Part shown: in pieces, positions 19,113 through 27,717 of the stretch
Layout: each line of letters begins with the position of its first letter
Position numbering within the stretch: position 1 is the stretch's first letter
Assembly: GCF_011761475.1 (NCBI RefSeq)
Contig: NZ_JAASRS010000001.1
Location: 744,001-808,000 of the forward strand
DNA length: 64,000 bases
Origin: Saccharococcus thermophilus
GTDB taxonomy: Bacteria > Bacillota > Bacilli > Bacillales > Anoxybacillaceae
Direction: 5' to 3'
The notes under the pieces: generated by a model
What the model was told of the DNA's origin: nothing
Database searches by the model: none
What the model saw: the letters and a program-made list of their open reading frames with translations, nothing else
Program-made: the position numbers and the translations under genes

Positions 19113-19781
19113 TTGTTTCCGTCACGAGTTCTTCTATTATGGTTATGCTTCATCATCGTGGCTGCTGCGCAAACAGGGTTTCCTGTTTTTGCGCAGCAAT
19201 CGCCGACGGTGAAAGAGTGTTTACAGCATCCTAGTTTATGCGAACAACCAACCAATTCCTCTAAAAGCGCTACGGCGCCGATAGAGCAAGCACAGCCATC
19301 GTCTTTTTCCGTTTCCGACATCCTTCACTTAATCGGAGCGACGCTATTTGTGATTGTGTTAATTTATGGGCTGGTCAAATTTCTTTATCGCCGCGGCCAG
19401 CTGTTTTCCGGAAAAAAGGGAGTGATCGAGCACCTTGGCGGGACAAGCGTCGGAACGAATCGATCCGTCCAATTAATCAAAGTAGGAAATCGCATTCTTG
19501 TCATTGGCGTCGGCGAATCGATTCAGCTGTTGCGGGAGATTGCGGAGGAAGACGAAATTAAAGAAATTTTAGCGCTGCACAATGAGCGGCTCGAGCAAAT
19601 GCTCGAACCGAGCAAATGGAGAGAACGGCTGCGCGATTATTTAGCGGCGAGACGGCAGCAGCCAAGCCAACCGCGCTCTGTGTTTCGCACCATGTTTTTA
19701 CGGGAAATGCAGGAGCTGTCCGTAAAGCGGAATGAGTTATTGAAGCAGATGAAACAGAAAGGAACGGCATCTGATGAATGA
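19113..19781 (+). CDS. fliO: Flagellar biosynthetic protein FliO (FliZ in Bacillus)
   Basis: Assembly factor of the FliPQR export gate, about 222 residues. The TTG start at 19113 is chosen because GAGGTGG precedes it by about seven bases; the ATG at 19089 overlapping the cheY stop has no ribosome site. A signal peptide (about residues 2-27, ending VFAQQ) leads to an extracytoplasmic stretch with two Cys and then a transmembrane helix (LIGATLFVIVLIYGLVKFLY). A basic FliO domain (GTSVGTNRSVQLIKVGNRILVIGVGESIQLL) is cytoplasmic. Confidence 0.9.
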   Translation: MFPSRVLLLWLCFIIVAAAQTGFPVFAQQSPTVKECLQHPSLCEQPTNSSKSATAPIEQAQPSSFSVSDILHLIGATLFVIVLIYGLVKFLYRRGQLFSGKKGVIEHLGGTSVGTNRSVQLIKVGNRILVIGVGESIQLLREIAEEDEIKEILALHNERLEQMLEPSKWRERLRDYLAARRQQPSQPRSVFRTMFLREMQELSVKRNELLKQMKQKGTASDE

Positions 19782-20442
19782 GTTTGTCCGCATGTTTAGT
19801 CAAGTTGCGCCGGAAAATGTTTCCATATCCATCAAACTGCTGTTGCTGTTAACGGTGCTGTCGATCGCTCCCGGCATTTTAATTATGATGACGTGCTTTA
19901 CACGCATTATCATCGTACTGTCATTTGTCCGCACGTCGCTCGGAACGCAGCAGATGCCGCCAAACCAAGTGCTCATTGGCTTAGCGCTGTTTTTAACGTT
20001 TTTCATTATGGCGCCGACATTTAAGGAAATCAATGATCAAGCATTACAACCGTTATTTTCCAACAAAATTAATTTAGAGCAGGCGTATGAACGCGCGTCC
20101 GTACCGATCAAGGAGTTTATGAGCAAGCATACCCGGCAGAAAGATTTGGCGCTGTTTTTATCGTACAGCGGCGCCGAAAAGCCGAAAACGGTGCAGGATA
20201 TTCCGCTGACTACGCTTGTTCCGGCGTTTGCCATCAGCGAATTGAAAACGGCGTTTCAAATGGGATTTATGATTTTTATTCCGTTTCTTGTCATCGATAT
20301 GATTGTCGCCAGTGTCTTAATGTCGATGGGAATGATGATGCTTCCTCCGGTCATGATTTCGTTGCCGTTTAAAATTTTATTGTTTGTACTTGTCGACGGC
20401 TGGTATTTAGTCGTCAAATCGCTGCTAGAAAGCTTTCAGTAA
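19774..20442 (+). CDS. fliP: Flagellar type III export gate protein FliP
   Basis: Core subunit of the FliPQR export pore, 222 residues. The signature blocks FTRIIIVLSFVRTSLGTQQMPPNQVLIGLALFLT and GFMIFIPFLVIDMIVASVLMSMGMMMLPPVMISLPFKILLF are intact. There are four hydrophobic segments. The start overlaps fliO by eight bases and the site AGGAACGG lies inside fliO. Confidence 0.97.
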   Translation: MNEFVRMFSQVAPENVSISIKLLLLLTVLSIAPGILIMMTCFTRIIIVLSFVRTSLGTQQMPPNQVLIGLALFLTFFIMAPTFKEINDQALQPLFSNKINLEQAYERASVPIKEFMSKHTRQKDLALFLSYSGAEKPKTVQDIPLTTLVPAFAISELKTAFQMGFMIFIPFLVIDMIVASVLMSMGMMMLPPVMISLPFKILLFVLVDGWYLVVKSLLESFQ

Positions 20443-20456
20443 AGTAGGTGGCCATG

Positions 20457-20726
20457 ATGAGTGCCGATTTGGTGATTCGGATCGCAGAACAAGGAGTATA
20501 TATGATTTTAATCGTATGCGGGCCGTTGCTTTTATTATCACTGGCGGTCGGGCTTTTAGTCAGCATTTTTCAGGCAACGACGCAAATTCAGGAACAGACG
20601 CTCGCGTTCGTTCCGAAAATTGTCGCTGTCCTTGTTGGCCTTGTTTTTTTGGGGCCGTGGATGCTATCGAAGATGGTGTCCTATGCCTACGATATTTTTG
20701 ATCATTTAACAAAATTTATAGGCTGA
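20457..20726 (+). CDS. fliQ: Flagellar export gate protein FliQ
   Basis: Two-helix subunit of the export gate, 89 residues, the usual length when ATG 20457 is used. The SD TAGGTGG lies just upstream and is too close to the ATG at 20454. The characteristic segment SIFQATTQIQEQTLAFVPKIVAV separates the two membrane helices. fliR follows six bases later. Confidence 0.94.
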   Translation: MSADLVIRIAEQGVYMILIVCGPLLLLSLAVGLLVSIFQATTQIQEQTLAFVPKIVAVLVGLVFLGPWMLSKMVSYAYDIFDHLTKFIG

Positions 20727-20732
20727 TGCACG

Positions 20733-21506
20733 ATGGAGCAGTTACTGTTATATTTTCCGGCGTTTTTGCTTGTGTTTGCGCGTGTTTCTTCCTTTTTTGC
20801 CACTTTGCCGCTGTTTTCGTATCGTACGATTCCGACAGTATATAAAGTTGGATTATCCTTTTTTCTTAGCTGGATGATGTTTTTTGCCATTTCCAAACCA
20901 ACGGTCGCTTTAGATGGCATGTATGTGCTGCTGGTGATCAAAGAAGTGCTGGTCGGCCTTGGCATCGGCCTGTTTGCTTCGCTGATTATGGCGGCGGTGC
21001 AAATCATTGGCGGATTGATTGATTTTCAAATGGGGTTTGCGATTGCCAATGTCATCGATCCGCAGACAGGAGCGCAAAGCCCGTTGATGGGGCAGTATTT
21101 GTATATGTTTGCCTTACTGTTATTGCTTTCTGTCAATGGACATCATCTTTTGCTTGATGGTGTCTTTTACAGTTACCAATTTATCCCTCTTGATCATTGG
21201 CCGCAATTCGCCAATGGCCATGCCGTTTCATATATCGTGAAATCGTTGAGCGCGATGTTTGCCATCGCTTTTCAAATGTCCGTTCCGCTGGTTGGCTGCT
21301 TATTTTTAGTCGATGTGGCGCTCGGCATCGTAGCCCGCACTGTGCCGCAGTTGAATATTTTCGTCGTCGGCTTTCCGATAAAGATTGCGGCGGCGCTATT
21401 ATTGCTGATCGTAACGATGGCGACTTTGTTTATCGCCGTCCATCATTTATTTGACATCATGTTTGTATCAATGCGCGGGCTCATGAAGCTTTTAGGAGGC
21501 ACATAA
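20733..21506 (+). CDS. fliR: Flagellar export gate protein FliR
   Basis: Multi-pass membrane protein, 257 residues, which closes the FliP5Q4R1 gate. About six hydrophobic segments are visible. The family block DFQMGFAIANVIDPQTGAQSPLMGQ is present. The ribosome site before ATG 20733 is weak, consistent with coupling to fliQ. The stop is directly followed by the flhB start. Confidence 0.95.
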   Translation: MEQLLLYFPAFLLVFARVSSFFATLPLFSYRTIPTVYKVGLSFFLSWMMFFAISKPTVALDGMYVLLVIKEVLVGLGIGLFASLIMAAVQIIGGLIDFQMGFAIANVIDPQTGAQSPLMGQYLYMFALLLLLSVNGHHLLLDGVFYSYQFIPLDHWPQFANGHAVSYIVKSLSAMFAIAFQMSVPLVGCLFLVDVALGIVARTVPQLNIFVVGFPIKIAAALLLLIVTMATLFIAVHHLFDIMFVSMRGLMKLLGGT

Positions 21507-22589
21507 ATGAACGGGTTGCGCCTTGATTTGCAGTTTTTCGCCGGAGAAAAAACGGAAAAAGCAACGCCGCGAAAACGGCAGGAAGTGCGGGAGAAAGGGC
21601 AAGTAGCAAAAAGCACCGATATGAATACGGCCATCGTCATGCTTGCGGTGTTTCTCGTCTTAGATGTTACGGGAACTTATTATAAAGGAGAACTGCTGCA
21701 TTTTATGTCACAATCGCTTACGCAATATGCGCGGTTTGATCTGACCATCGATTCGGCGCACAGGCTTTTTCTCGTTTTGTTAAAAAGCGTAGCGGCGATC
21801 GTCGCCCCTATTTTTGCCGCGGCCGTTGCTGCTGCTTGCTTGGCGAACTTTTTACAAGTGGGGTTTTTATTTACGACCGATCCGTTAAAGGCAGACTGGA
21901 ACAGGTTAAATCCGATACAGGGATTGAAGCGGATGATCTCGCTGCGCGCGGTGGTCGAACTATTAAAATCGCTTTTAAAAATCGGCGTTGTCGGAATCGT
22001 GACATTTGCTTTGCTATGGTTTCAGCTCGGCCGCATTTTGTCGCTGACAACGCAATCGCCAAGCACGACATTAAGCTCATTAGCTAGTTTAACAGTGAAA
22101 ATGGGGCTTTATGCTTCCGCAGCGCTGCTGTTTGTCGCCATTTTCGATTATTTGTACCAGCGCTTTGACTTTGAGAAAAATATTCGCATGTCCAAACAAG
22201 ATATTAAAGACGAATACAAAAAGACGGAAGGAGATCCGTTAATTAAATCCAAAATAAAGCAAAGGCAACGGGAAATGGCGATGAAAAGAATGATGCAGGA
22301 AGTGCCGAAAGCCGATGTAGTCATCACCAACCCGACGCATTACGCGGTTGCGCTGAAGTATGAAGACGGAAAAATGGATGCTCCGGTGGTGGTAGCAAAA
22401 GGGGTTGACTATGTAGCGCTAAAAATTAAACAACTAGCAAAAGAGCATGATGTCGTGACCGTGGAAAATCGTCCGCTCGCTAAGGCGCTGTATCAGCAAA
22501 CAGAGGTTGGCGATATGATTCCGGAAGAATTTTTCAAAGCGGTAGCGGAAATTTTAGCGTACGTGTACCGCTTGAAACGAAAAGTTTAA
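21507..22589 (+). CDS. flhB: Flagellar export switch protein FlhB
   Basis: Export-gate protein controlling substrate specificity, 360 residues. The N-terminus LDLQFFAGEKTEKATPRKRQEVREKGQVAKS is typical. Four transmembrane helices follow. The cytoplasmic domain has the autocleavage motif N-P-T-H (VVITNPTHYAVALKYE, about residues 272-275), where cleavage after Asn allows the switch from hook to filament export, a step governed by FliK encoded in the same operon. The start is directly after the fliR stop. Confidence 0.97.
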   Translation: MNGLRLDLQFFAGEKTEKATPRKRQEVREKGQVAKSTDMNTAIVMLAVFLVLDVTGTYYKGELLHFMSQSLTQYARFDLTIDSAHRLFLVLLKSVAAIVAPIFAAAVAAACLANFLQVGFLFTTDPLKADWNRLNPIQGLKRMISLRAVVELLKSLLKIGVVGIVTFALLWFQLGRILSLTTQSPSTTLSSLASLTVKMGLYASAALLFVAIFDYLYQRFDFEKNIRMSKQDIKDEYKKTEGDPLIKSKIKQRQREMAMKRMMQEVPKADVVITNPTHYAVALKYEDGKMDAPVVVAKGVDYVALKIKQLAKEHDVVTVENRPLAKALYQQTEVGDMIPEEFFKAVAEILAYVYRLKRKV

Positions 22590-22607
22590 CAGTAAGGAGA
22601 GAACTTT

Positions 22608-24647
22608 ATGCAAGCAAGAGATTTATCGGTATTATTAATGGTCGTCCTCATTGTCGCAATGTTGATCATCCCGCTACCGACATGGCTTTTAAGCGTATTG
22701 ATCATCATCAATATTTCGCTTGCGCTGTTAGTTCTCCTTACGTCGATGAATATGAAAGAGCCGCTGCAATTTTCCATTTTCCCTTCTCTTTTGCTGTTGC
22801 TCACGCTATTTCGGTTAGGGCTAAACGTTTCTACCACCCGGTCGATTTTAAGCAAAGGGGAAGCAGGCGGCGTCGTGGAAACGTTCGGAACGTTCGTTGT
22901 CGGCGGCAACGTTGTCGTTGGCTTTGTTGTGTTTTTAATTTTAATCATCATTCAGTTTATCGTGATCACCAAAGGGGCGGAACGTGTATCAGAAGTGGCG
23001 GCCCGCTTTACGCTCGATGCGATGCCGGGTAAGCAAATGAGCATTGATGCGGATTTAAACGCGGGGATGATTTCCGAACAAGAGGCGCGGCAACGCCGGG
23101 AAAAAATAGCGAGAGAAGCGGACTTTTACGGCGCGATGGATGGGGCGAGCAAATTTGTAAAAGGCGATGCGATTGCCGCGATGATCATCGTCGTGATTAA
23201 CATGCTTTTCGGCATGGTCATCGGCGTTGTCCAGCAAGGGCTTAGCGTTTCCGAAGCAGCGCAGCGCTACACGTTGTTGACGGTTGGTGACGGAATCGTC
23301 AGTCAAATTCCGGCATTGTTAATTTCGACCGCTACCGGCATTGTCGTGACAAGAGCAGCATCTGACAGCAACCTTGGCGGCGACATTATGAAACAGCTGT
23401 TTGCCTTTCCGAAAATGCTATACGTTACAGCGGGAACGATTTTCTTGTTAGGGTTGTTTACGCCGATTAATGACGTGCTGACGATTCCGATCGCTGGATT
23501 GCTTGCGCTCGGAGGATACCGCTTCTCCATGCAGGAGTCGCACAAAGAAGCGGCACCTTCGCAGGAAGAGAAGGAAGAAACGGAAATGGATGAATTAAAA
23601 AGTCCAGAAAGCGTCATTAGCCTGCTGCATGTCGATCCGATTGAGTTTGAGTTTGGCTATGCGCTCATTCCGCTTGCTGACACCAAACAAGGCGGCGATT
23701 TGCTCGACCGCATCGTCATGATCCGCCGCCAACTTGCCCTTGAGCTCGGGCTCGTGATTCCGGTTGTCCGCATCCGCGATAATATTCAACTGCAGCCGAA
23801 TGAGTATCGTCTAAAAATTAAAGGCGATGAAGTAGCGCGCGGCGAGCTGCTCTTAGATCATTATTTAGCGATGAGTCCGGGAATCGAAGATGACTCTATC
23901 GAGGGAATCGATACGGTAGAGCCGGCTTTCGGACTTCCTGCGAAATGGATTTCGGAGGAGATGAAAGATAGAGCAGAAATGCTAGGGTATACGGTTGTGG
24001 ATCCGCCATCGGTCGTTTCCACCCATATTACCGAAGTGCTGAAAAACCATGCACATGAATTGCTAGGGCGCCAGGAAACGAAGCAGCTTATCGATCATTT
24101 AAAAGAGTCGTATCCGGTATTGGTGGAAGAAGTGACACCAAACCCGCTTTCCGTCGGAGAAGTGCAAAAAGTGTTGGCCAAACTGCTGAAGGAAAAAGTG
24201 TCCATCCGCAATCTGCCGCTTATTTTTGAAACGCTGGCCGATTTTGCCCGCGTGACAACGGATACGGATATATTGGCGGAGTACGTACGGCAGGCGCTGG
24301 CGCGGCAAATTACAAGCCAATATGTGATTCCGGGCGAGCCGCTAAGAGTGATTACGCTATCCGGAAAAGTGGAAAAAACCGTTGCCGAAGCGGTGCAACA
24401 GACCGAGCATGGCAGTTACTTGTCGCTCGATCCGGCGGTGTCGCAGTCGATCATTGAGGCGATTGCCGCACAGCTCGAACAACACGTATTTGCCAATCAA
24501 ACACCGATTTTGCTATGTTCCCCGGCTGTGCGCATGTATGTGCGGCAATTGACGGAACGGTATTTTCCAAACTTGCCGGTTTTGTCTTACAATGAACTGG
24601 AAGCGAATGTCGAAGTTCAAAGCATTGGGATGGTGGATATCGAATGA
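22608..24647 (+). CDS. flhA: Flagellar export gate protein FlhA
   Basis: Largest export-apparatus protein, 679 residues, forming a nonameric ring that docks chaperone-substrate complexes and uses the proton-motive force. About eight transmembrane helices lie in the first 320 residues. The FHIPEP block GRFTLDAMPGKQMSIDADLNAGM (here AARFTLD...) is complete, followed by the cytoplasmic four-subdomain region. AAGGAGAG precedes ATG 22608. The last four bases overlap flhF (ATGA). Confidence 0.97.
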   Translation: MQARDLSVLLMVVLIVAMLIIPLPTWLLSVLIIINISLALLVLLTSMNMKEPLQFSIFPSLLLLLTLFRLGLNVSTTRSILSKGEAGGVVETFGTFVVGGNVVVGFVVFLILIIIQFIVITKGAERVSEVAARFTLDAMPGKQMSIDADLNAGMISEQEARQRREKIAREADFYGAMDGASKFVKGDAIAAMIIVVINMLFGMVIGVVQQGLSVSEAAQRYTLLTVGDGIVSQIPALLISTATGIVVTRAASDSNLGGDIMKQLFAFPKMLYVTAGTIFLLGLFTPINDVLTIPIAGLLALGGYRFSMQESHKEAAPSQEEKEETEMDELKSPESVISLLHVDPIEFEFGYALIPLADTKQGGDLLDRIVMIRRQLALELGLVIPVVRIRDNIQLQPNEYRLKIKGDEVARGELLLDHYLAMSPGIEDDSIEGIDTVEPAFGLPAKWISEEMKDRAEMLGYTVVDPPSVVSTHITEVLKNHAHELLGRQETKQLIDHLKESYPVLVEEVTPNPLSVGEVQKVLAKLLKEKVSIRNLPLIFETLADFARVTTDTDILAEYVRQALARQITSQYVIPGEPLRVITLSGKVEKTVAEAVQQTEHGSYLSLDPAVSQSIIEAIAAQLEQHVFANQTPILLCSPAVRMYVRQLTERYFPNLPVLSYNELEANVEVQSIGMVDIE

Positions 24648-25763
24648 AAGTAAAAAAATTTGTTGCGCCGTCGATGTCGGAAGCAATGAAAATGATTCGT
24701 GCCGAGCTCGGAAGCGATGCGGTTATTTTAAACTCTAAGGTCGTTCATAAAGGCGGATTTTTGGGGCTGTTTACGAAAAAAAATATCGAAGTCATCGCCG
24801 CGGTCGACCCACAGTCGGTTCGTCCGAAAACGGAGCGAAAAAGAGAGGAAATTTCCTTTTCTTCCTCGCTTTCTAAAGGAAAAACAGGAGGAGAAAATCA
24901 GGAGCTGCTTCAAGAGTTAAAAGAGCTGAAAGCGATGGTAAAGCAGCTTTCTGCCAATGCTGCGGCCCTCTATCCGGCGCCGCTTGGCGAGGTGCAGCGC
25001 CGGCTTGAAAGCCAAGGCATTTCCGCACCGTTTATGCAAGATATCATGGCCGCTTTATTGGAAAAATGGTACATCCATGGAGGAGAGGCGTCGGAAAAAC
25101 AAGTGATTGCCTGGGCCAAAGAAATCGTGAAAGAAGCGTTAACATCCGTTCCATTTGGAGGAATTTCACTGCAAAAAAAATATATTAATGTCGTCGGACC
25201 AACCGGTGTAGGCAAAACGACAACGCTCGCGAAAATCGCAGCCCGTTGCGTTTTGGAGTACGGAAAAAACATCGCATTTATTACGACCGACACATATCGA
25301 ATTGCGGCTATCGATCAATTGAAAACGTACGCCAAAATTTTAAACGTACCGTTGGAAGTTTGCTATAATTTGCAAGATTTTCAAGAGGCGAAGAAAAAAT
25401 TGTCCGACCGCGATCTCGTCTTTATTGATACGGCAGGGCGGAATTTCCGCAATCCGCAATATGTAAAAGATTTGCGAAACGTGATTGATTTTAATGAAGA
25501 AATGGAGACGTTTCTCGTCTTTGCCCTCACGGCAAAATACGAAGATATGAAAACGATCTACGAACAGTTTGCGCTCGTTCCGATTGACCGTTTTATTTTT
25601 ACGAAGCTGGATGAAACGTCTTGCTACGGGGCAATGTTTAATTTAATGATGGAGTATAATAGGGGCGGCTTATGTAACCAACGGCCAAAATGTGCCGGAC
25701 GATATTAGCGAAGCGTCGCCGGAACAAATGATAAACATGCTGTTTGGGGTCGAAGGAAGATGA
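24644..25763 (+). CDS. flhF: SRP-type GTPase FlhF, frameshifted near the 3' end
   Basis: Positions flagella with FlhG; a relative of Ffh and FtsY. A basic N-domain is followed by G1 ([16 protein letters not shown]), DTAGR (G3) and TKLDET (G4), all intact. After E-Y-N-R-G (about base 25664) the frame reads a foreign tail and stops at TAG 25706-25708. The next frame, from 25665, reads A-A-Y-V-T-N-G-Q-N-V-P-D-D-I and continues to TGA 25761-25763, overlapping the flhG start by the usual ATGA. Insertion of two bases in the GGGG run at 25662-25665, or loss of one base nearby, restores about 373 residues. This is either a recent mutation or a sequencing error. Confidence 0.9.
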
Positions 25764-26632
25764 GAGATCAGGCAGAAAACTTGCGATTGCGGTTAAACAG
25801 GCAAAATGTACCGGAACGAATCACGAAAACGATTGCCATTACGAGCGGAAAAGGCGGGGTTGGCAAATCGAATCTTTCTCTCAATTTTTCTATCATGTTA
25901 TCAAGGCGAGGCTTTCGGGTATTATTGCTTGACATGGATATTGGAATGGGAAACATCGATATTTTACTAGGACAGTCGTCACCGTTGACGATCATTGACT
26001 TGTTCGATAGACGGCTTCCACTGCGAGAGCTGATTAAAACGGGTCCGGACAACGTTTCCTTTATCGCGGGCGGGACGGGGTTGACAAACATTTTTACGAT
26101 GGACGAGGAAAAAGTCGATTATTTTTTAAAGGAGTTGCAATCGCTATCCGTACAATATGACTATCTTCTTTTTGATATGGGGGCAGGCATTTCGGAAGAT
26201 CGCCTTTATCTGTTAAAGGCGGTTCATGAAATTTTTGTTGTCACCACCCCTGAGCCGACAGCTATTACCGATGCGTATGCGATGATGAAATATGTGCATA
26301 TGCAGGAAAAGGAGATTCCGCTTTACCTCATTGTAAACCGTGCTCAGACGGACAAGGAAGGACGCGAGACGCTAGAGCGGTTGAAACAGGTAGCCAAACA
26401 ATTTCTGCATAAAGAGGTCATATCTTTGGGAGTGCTGCCGGAAGACCGTGCCGTTACGAAAGCAGTAGCAAGACAAATACCGTTTTTGCTGTTTGATCCT
26501 GCTGCTAAAGCGAGCCGCGCCATGCATACGCTGGTGGACCGTTATTTAGCGGCCGGCATCACCGGGCGGGAAAAACATCCAAAGCCATTTAACTTTTTTG
26601 CAAGACTGCGCCACTTTCTGCTAGAAAGGTAG
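25760..26632 (+). CDS. flhG: MinD-like ATPase FlhG (YlxH)
   Basis: ParA/MinD-type ATPase of 290 residues that stimulates FlhF GTPase and helps set flagellar number and C-ring assembly. The N-terminal DQAENLRLRL resembles the FlhF-activating segment. The deviant Walker A is GKGGVGKSNLSLN, and a switch region LDMDIGMGNIDILLG follows. The start at ATG 25760 fits the restored flhF stop. cheB follows after ten bases. Confidence 0.95.
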   Translation: MRDQAENLRLRLNRQNVPERITKTIAITSGKGGVGKSNLSLNFSIMLSRRGFRVLLLDMDIGMGNIDILLGQSSPLTIIDLFDRRLPLRELIKTGPDNVSFIAGGTGLTNIFTMDEEKVDYFLKELQSLSVQYDYLLFDMGAGISEDRLYLLKAVHEIFVVTTPEPTAITDAYAMMKYVHMQEKEIPLYLIVNRAQTDKEGRETLERLKQVAKQFLHKEVISLGVLPEDRAVTKAVARQIPFLLFDPAAKASRAMHTLVDRYLAAGITGREKHPKPFNFFARLRHFLLER

Positions 26633-26642
26633 AGAAAAACAC

Positions 26643-27704
26643 ATGGATAAAGTGAAAGTGCTTGTCGTCGATGATTCCGCTTTTATGCGAAAAATAATCG
26701 CCGATTTCCTTTCGGAAAATCCACATATCGAAGTAGTAGGAATGGCGAGAAACGGGAAAGAAGCGTTAGAAAAGATTCCCAAGCTGCACCCCGACGTCGT
26801 GACGCTAGACGTGGAAATGCCGGTGATGAACGGGATTGAGACGCTCAAGCAGATCATGCGGGAACATCCGCTTCCGGTTGTCATGGTATCAAGCATGACG
26901 ACAGAAGGAGCGGAACATACGATCTCCGCTATGCAACACGGAGCCGTTGATTTTGTGGCAAAGCCATCCGGCTCGATTTCGCTCGATCTATATAAAGTAA
27001 AGGAGGAGCTTATCAGGAAAGTGCTGCTTGCGAACCACGCCAACGTACGAGCCATTTCAAAAAGCAGCCAATCAACCGGGATCGCTACCAATCAGCTTCT
27101 AAATCCATTTTCCCAGCAGGCGTCCCAGCGCAAAAAAATTGTCGGCATCGGCACCTCGACAGGAGGGCCGCGCGCATTGCAACATGTACTGACCAAATTG
27201 CCGGCAACGATTGAGGCGCCGATCGTCATTGTCCAACATATGCCGAAAGGATTTACGAAATCGTTAGCGCAACGGCTTGATGCGCTTTCGTCTATAACGG
27301 TGAAAGAGGCAGAGGATGGGGAAACGTTGCAAAACGGCACGGCATATATTGCGCCTGGCGGTTGCCATTTATTAGTTCATGAAGCGAAAGGGACACTGAC
27401 GGCCCGTCTCGAACAGTCGCAGCCGCGAAACGGCCACCGTCCGTCCGTCGATGTGTTGTTTGAATCGCTCAGTACCGTAACGGATTACGAAAAAATAGCC
27501 GTCATTATGACAGGGATGGGGTCAGACGGAACAGCGGGATTAAAAAAGCTAAAAGAAAGCGCCGGCACGAAAGTCATCGCCGAAGCGCAGGAGACGGCGG
27601 TTGTGTTTGGAATGCCGAAAGCAGCGATTCAAGCGAATGTCGTCGATGCTATCGTGCCTTTAGAAGAGATCGCCGAAGCCATTATGAAATATGTGGAAGG
27701 ATAA
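26643..27704 (+). CDS. cheB: Chemoreceptor methylesterase/deamidase CheB
   Basis: Removes methyl groups from receptors when phosphorylated by CheA. The protein has 353 residues. The N-terminal receiver domain carries VVDDSAFMRK and phospho-acceptor Asp in VTLDVEMPVMNG. The catalytic domain has the Ser-His-Asp triad in GTSTGGPRAL, IVQHMPKGF and GMGSDGTAGLK. The ATG at 26643 lacks a strong SD (AGAAAAAC). The end overlaps an upstream in-frame codon of cheA. Confidence 0.96.
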   Translation: MDKVKVLVVDDSAFMRKIIADFLSENPHIEVVGMARNGKEALEKIPKLHPDVVTLDVEMPVMNGIETLKQIMREHPLPVVMVSSMTTEGAEHTISAMQHGAVDFVAKPSGSISLDLYKVKEELIRKVLLANHANVRAISKSSQSTGIATNQLLNPFSQQASQRKKIVGIGTSTGGPRALQHVLTKLPATIEAPIVIVQHMPKGFTKSLAQRLDALSSITVKEAEDGETLQNGTAYIAPGGCHLLVHEAKGTLTARLEQSQPRNGHRPSVDVLFESLSTVTDYEKIAVIMTGMGSDGTAGLKKLKESAGTKVIAEAQETAVVFGMPKAAIQANVVDAIVPLEEIAEAIMKYVEG

Positions 27705-27717
27705 GGGGGAAGAGGAA

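Noticed and set aside
22586-22951. Minus-strand open frames over flhA and flhB
   Set aside because: They overlap highly conserved export genes and show low-complexity mirror composition.
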